A DNA stretch of 9,306 nucleotides from JANNOG01 sp050329415 (lineage in GTDB: Bacteria > Actinomycetota > Actinomycetes > Actinomycetales > JBBAYJ01). The position numbers were made by a program, and so were the translations under genes. Under the pieces are notes generated by a model. It made no database searches, was not told the origin of the DNA, and was given only the letters and a program-made list of their open reading frames with translations. Of the stretch, positions 6,439 through 9,306 are shown one piece after another. Within the stretch, counting starts at the first letter, position 1. Each line of letters starts with the position of its first letter. Where the stretch lies: contig JBHJOS010000033.1 of assembly GCA_050329415.1 (NCBI GenBank), positions 1 through 9,306 on the forward strand. The letters run 5' to 3'.

Positions 6439-9306
6439 GACTGCGCACCGGGCCCCTGCCGGCGCCTCCCGGCGGGCGCCCGGCTCGCCCGGCGACCGGG
6501 TGGCACGGACCCGTGCCGAGGACCGGCGGGGGGGAGCGGCCACCCGTGACCGCCCGGATCGCCCGACGACACGCGACCTGCTGGTCACCAGCCTCGCGCC
6601 GCCCCGACCCGCGCAGGTGGCGCACGACGGCGACCGGCCGGAGGTGGCGGCAGGGCGCGACCCCGATCCGGCCCGGCCCGGCACGACCCGCGACCGGCTC
6701 GCGACCGCGCTGACCCCCTCGCGTCGCAAGACCCGGCCGACGGGCGAGGTGGCTCGCCGGCCCCCGACCCCCGGCCCCGGCCGGGCCTCGTCGCGACCGA
6801 GCCCCGTCCACCCCGGCGCGGCCCGGCGCACCGGCCCGACCCCGCACCACGAGCCCTTCCGGCCCGGGGGCACCACCGACGAGCACCGGGCACGGGGCCC
6901 GCCCGTCGTCATGACGAAGCTCGCCTCCACCGTCCTGGACGACCCGTGGGAACTCCAGGCCGAAGCGGTCGCCGCGCAGGTCCTGCGCGGGTCACTCGTC
7001 CCCGGCGCATCCGCCTGGCGGCCTCACTCCGCCCCGTCCGCCGGTCACGGGCACCTGCCTACCGAGGTCGAGAGCGTCTGCGCCACCAAGGGCGCCGGGG
7101 AGTCCCTTCCGGCGACCGTCCGCGCTCGCGTCGAGCCGTACCTGGGTGTCGACCTGTCCGGGGTGCGGGTGCGCCGCGACCCGGCCGCCGCCCACGCCGC
7201 GCACGCCCTGCGGGCGCGCGCCTTCACCGTCGGCTCCACCATCTACCTGGCTGCGAGTTCCTCCCCGGCAGACCTCGGTCTCATGGCGCACGAGGCCACG
7301 CACGTCGCCCAGCAGGCCCGCGCCCCGCCCCTGCGCCGCACCGTCATGCCGGCGTTGTCGGACTGGATCGGTTCCGCGGCCGACTGGGTGCCCGACTGGG
7401 TGCTCGACGGGATGATGGCCATCCTCCGTGCGATCCCGGGCTACACGGCGATCTCGTACGTGCTCGGGCGCGACCCGATCACCGGCGACCCGGTCACCGT
7501 GGACGTCCAGGCGCTGCTGGAAACCGTCCTCACCCGGGGCCCGTTCGGGCCGGCCGTGGGCGCGGTCCTGCAGACTCTCGACGTCCTCAGCGGCGTCGTC
7601 GAGGCCGTGCGCGCGGAACTCGCCGCCTACAACCTCACGACCTCGCGGATCCTCAGTGACGTCCGGGCCGCCTGGCAGGAGATGGGGCTCACCCTCGGGA
7701 TCGCGGGCAACGCCGCGATCGTGCGGCGCTACCTCCTGGCGTTCATCGCCGACATCGGCCGGCTCGTCTCGGCCCTCGTCGCCCGGGTCCTGGAGATGGT
7801 CCGCGCCGCCGTCGTGGCCCTGGTCGAGCCGTTGCTGCAGACCCCCGAGATCGCCCCGGTCTGGAACCTCACGAAGAAGGTCATCCGCTGGGACCCGTTG
7901 CGCGGCCAGCCCGTCAACGCGCCCACCGTCGAGATCCTCGGCGACTTCCTCACCCTCATCGGCGAGAACGAGCGCCTGGCGCAGATGCGCGAGCGCGGCA
8001 CCCTGCAGGAGACCGCCGACTGGCTCGACACGCAGTTCGAGATCTTCGTCGGTCTCGTGGTCGACCTGGGGACGCTGTTCTCCGACGCGTGGGCCGCGAT
8101 CTCACCGGAGAACCTGCCGCAGCTGCCGACCACGCTGCCGGAACTCGCCGGCCGGGCGTTCTCCCTGGTCGGCCGGGTCGGCGCGTTCGTGACGACGATC
8201 ATCGCCAAGATCCTGGAGCTGGTGAAGAACGCCTTGCTCGGCATGCTGTCCGAGCACGCCCACCGGATCCCGGGCTTCCATCTGCTCACGGTCGTCCTGC
8301 GCCGCAACCCGTTCACCGGGGAGGCCGTGCCGCGAACCGCCGAGAACCTCATCAAGGGCTTCGTCACCCTCCTGCCCGGCGGTCAGGCGATGTACGACGA
8401 GCTGTCCCAGTCGGGAGTCATCGGCGACGCGGCGGGGCGGATCGAGTCGGCGATGGCCGAACTGGGCATCTCGTGGGCGATGGTGACCGAGCTGTTCCTC
8501 GGAATCTGGAACTCGCTGTCGCTGGACGACCTGCTGGAGCCCGTCACGGCGTTCCGGCGGATCATCGACCAGTTCGGGGAGCCGCTGGGGCGGCTCATCC
8601 GCTTCGTCACCGTCGTCATCCGGGTGGTCGTCGAGCTGATCCTGCGCCTGATGAACTTCCCGGTCGACCTGCTCGGCAACGTCATCACGAACGCGATGCA
8701 GGCGATCGACGACATCAAGCGGGACCCGGTCGGCTTCCTGCGCAACCTCATGGCAGCGATGAAGCAGGGGTTCCTCGGATTCTTCGACCGGTTCGGCCAG
8801 TACCTGCTCGACGGGCTCGTGGCGTGGCTGTTCCGGGGGCTGGGGCCGCTGGGCATCGAGCGGCCGCCGGACCTGTCGCTGCAGTCGGTCCTCACCCTCG
8901 TCCTGCAGGTTCTCGGGCTCACGGTCGACCACCTGTGGGAGAAGCTGGGCGAGCACATCGGCCAGGAGCGGGTCCAGCAGATCCGCGGCGCCCTCGACAC
9001 GCTCACCGGCATCTGGACGTTCATCACCGACGTCCAGCGCGAGGGGGTGGCGGCGATCTGGCGGCACGTCAGCGACCAGCTGAGCAACCTGTGGCAGACG
9101 ATCCTTGACGCCGCCACGCAATGGATCATGCGGACCGTCGTGGCGCGGGCGACGACGCGCCTGCTCAGCATGCTCGACCCGACCGGCATCATGGCAGTGA
9201 TCAACAGTGCCGTCGCGATCTTCAACGCGATCCAGTCGGTCATCGAGTACATCAACGACATCCTCCAGGTCGTCGACCGCTACGTGAGCACGATCGCGGC
9301 CGTCGC
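6428..9306 (+). CDS. eCIS_core (DUF4157) protein with long modular helical region, 3' end cut off
   Basis: The frame opens at ATG 6428, seven bases after GGGGG (6416-6420), and stays open to the window edge: 959 codons with no stop. Residues 1-160 are Arg/Pro-rich and disordered, with two copies of the motif shared with the upstream protein (47-59, 86-98). This sharing argues that translation starts here and not at M162. Residues ~224-296 are an eCIS_core (DUF4157) domain: LPATVRARVEPYLGVDLSGVRV, AFTVGSTIYL, and HEATHVAQQ, in which H288, E289 and H292 form an intact HExxH zincin motif. From ~311 the chain is a hydrophobic, amphipathic helical array with three clear modules of ~139 residues. 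DUF4157 proteins accompany extracellular contractile injection systems as cargo or particle-associated proteins; the exact role is unsettled. No signal peptide is seen, as expected for a protein loaded into a cytoplasmic particle. There is one cysteine (C218) in 959 residues. Confidence 0.92.
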   Translation, partial: MNRETAHRAPAGASRRAPGSPGDRVARTRAEDRRGGAATRDRPDRPTTRDLLVTSLAPPRPAQVAHDGDRPEVAAGRDPDPARPGTTRDRLATALTPSRRKTRPTGEVARRPPTPGPGRASSRPSPVHPGAARRTGPTPHHEPFRPGGTTDEHRARGPPVVMTKLASTVLDDPWELQAEAVAAQVLRGSLVPGASAWRPHSAPSAGHGHLPTEVESVCATKGAGESLPATVRARVEPYLGVDLSGVRVRRDPAAAHAAHALRARAFTVGSTIYLAASSSPADLGLMAHEATHVAQQARAPPLRRTVMPALSDWIGSAADWVPDWVLDGMMAILRAIPGYTAISYVLGRDPITGDPVTVDVQALLETVLTRGPFGPAVGAVLQTLDVLSGVVEAVRAELAAYNLTTSRILSDVRAAWQEMGLTLGIAGNAAIVRRYLLAFIADIGRLVSALVARVLEMVRAAVVALVEPLLQTPEIAPVWNLTKKVIRWDPLRGQPVNAPTVEILGDFLTLIGENERLAQMRERGTLQETADWLDTQFEIFVGLVVDLGTLFSDAWAAISPENLPQLPTTLPELAGRAFSLVGRVGAFVTTIIAKILELVKNALLGMLSEHAHRIPGFHLLTVVLRRNPFTGEAVPRTAENLIKGFVTLLPGGQAMYDELSQSGVIGDAAGRIESAMAELGISWAMVTELFLGIWNSLSLDDLLEPVTAFRRIIDQFGEPLGRLIRFVTVVIRVVVELILRLMNFPVDLLGNVITNAMQAIDDIKRDPVGFLRNLMAAMKQGFLGFFDRFGQYLLDGLVAWLFRGLGPLGIERPPDLSLQSVLTLVLQVLGLTVDHLWEKLGEHIGQERVQQIRGALDTLTGIWTFITDVQREGVAAIWRHVSDQLSNLWQTILDAATQWIMRTVVARATTRLLSMLDPTGIMAVINSAVAIFNAIQSVIEYINDILQVVDRYVSTIAAV
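6566..6604 (+). other. Shared TTRERL motif, copy 3
   Basis: Encodes TTRDLLVTSLAPP (residues 47-59 of the eCIS-core protein). T-T-R-D, both leucines and the proline at position 12 agree with the consensus. Its distance from the start resembles that of copy 1 in the upstream protein (47 against 54). Confidence 0.6.
6683..6721 (+). other. Shared TTRERL motif, copy 4
   Basis: Encodes TTRDRLATALTPS (residues 86-98 of the eCIS-core protein), 39 residues after copy 3 and at nearly the same depth as copy 2 in the upstream protein (81). It is followed by a basic RRKTR patch. Confidence 0.65.
7433..8722 (+). repeat. Three tandem ~139-residue modules in the eCIS-core protein
   Basis: Each module is marked by an R-x-[DN]-P-x-x-G-x-x-V hinge: GRDPITGDPV (347-356), IRWDPLRGQPV (486-496) and RRNPFTGEAV (625-634). 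The Asp/Asn residues are 140 and 138 apart. Modules 1 and 3 also share the preceding IPGY/F...VL (336-346 and 614-624). After the hinge, modules 2 and 3 share an E-x-L-x-x-F-x-T-L segment and a later W-containing helix block. A KRDPVGF at 764-770, another 139 residues on, may open a fourth, diverged module. The similarity is at protein level only and is divergent, so this is an old duplication. Confidence 0.65.

Noticed and set aside
6911..6913. ATG (M162) as the start of the eCIS-core protein
   Set aside because: No good ribosome binding site precedes it, and the upstream codons encode two copies of the motif shared with the neighbouring protein, which is unlikely in untranslated DNA.
5755..6930. 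Minus-strand open frame across the 3' half of the 539-residue protein gene and the eCIS-core gene start
   Set aside because: Arg/Gly/Pro-rich, no family features, and it would conflict with two coupled plus-strand genes that share a motif.
8594..8650. Transmembrane segment in the eCIS-core protein (residues ~723-741)
   Set aside because: Hydrophobic, but interrupted by Arg, Arg and Glu every few residues; better read as an amphipathic helix of the modular region.
8089..9121. Open frames on both strands inside the eCIS-core helical region
   Set aside because: They are shadows of the continuous plus-strand frame from 6428, which carries the repeated modules; the alternative translations are Arg/Asp/Gln/His-biased and featureless.

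Overview
This is a very GC-rich window whose codons end mostly in G or C. The gene content (a MhuD-type haem-degrading enzyme, class I-like PPK2, several GTG starts) points to a high-GC actinomycete. Genus cannot be read from the sequence. Gene density is high; the longest stretch without a gene is 243 bases (1207-1449), and no gene-free stretch exceeds 300 bases. No tRNA, rRNA, CRISPR array or insertion sequence was seen.

Left part (1-2406), metabolic and housekeeping-like genes. The window opens inside the 3' end of a gene that resembles the C-terminus of a DUF4143-type AAA ATPase. It is followed by ppk2 (polyphosphate kinase 2), a RibD-C/dihydrofolate-reductase-like reductase starting at GTG 1450, and, convergent to it on the minus strand, a MhuD/IsdG-type haem monooxygenase. 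A small hairpin fills the 24-base gap between the two convergent genes.

Right part (2570 to the window end), a tightly packed three-gene plus-strand operon whose frames overlap at both junctions: GTGA at 4819-4822, and an 11-base overlap at 6428-6438. Gene 1 is a 750-residue protein with two GT-A-like glycosyltransferase segments followed by an FkbM-like SAM-dependent methyltransferase. Gene 2 is an unrecognised 539-residue protein with a long Pro/Ala-rich disordered half. Gene 3 runs off the right edge still open after 959 codons; it carries an intact eCIS_core (DUF4157) domain with an HEATH zincin motif, followed by a hydrophobic, helix-rich region built from repeated modules of about 139 residues. 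The eCIS_core domain is the hallmark of genes linked to extracellular contractile injection systems (phage-tail-like particles), so the right side is probably the edge of an eCIS locus, with structural genes (sheath, tube, baseplate, ATPase) expected beyond this window.

The most interesting observation is a 13-residue motif (consensus T-T-R-[DE]-R-L-x-x-x-L-x-P-S) that occurs twice in the disordered N-terminus of gene 2 and twice in that of gene 3, at similar distances from both starts and with different DNA spelling. It could be a shared docking or loading signal that brings both proteins to the same particle. The glycosyltransferase-methyltransferase in the same operon could modify these proteins, the particle or a surface glycan; that part is inference.
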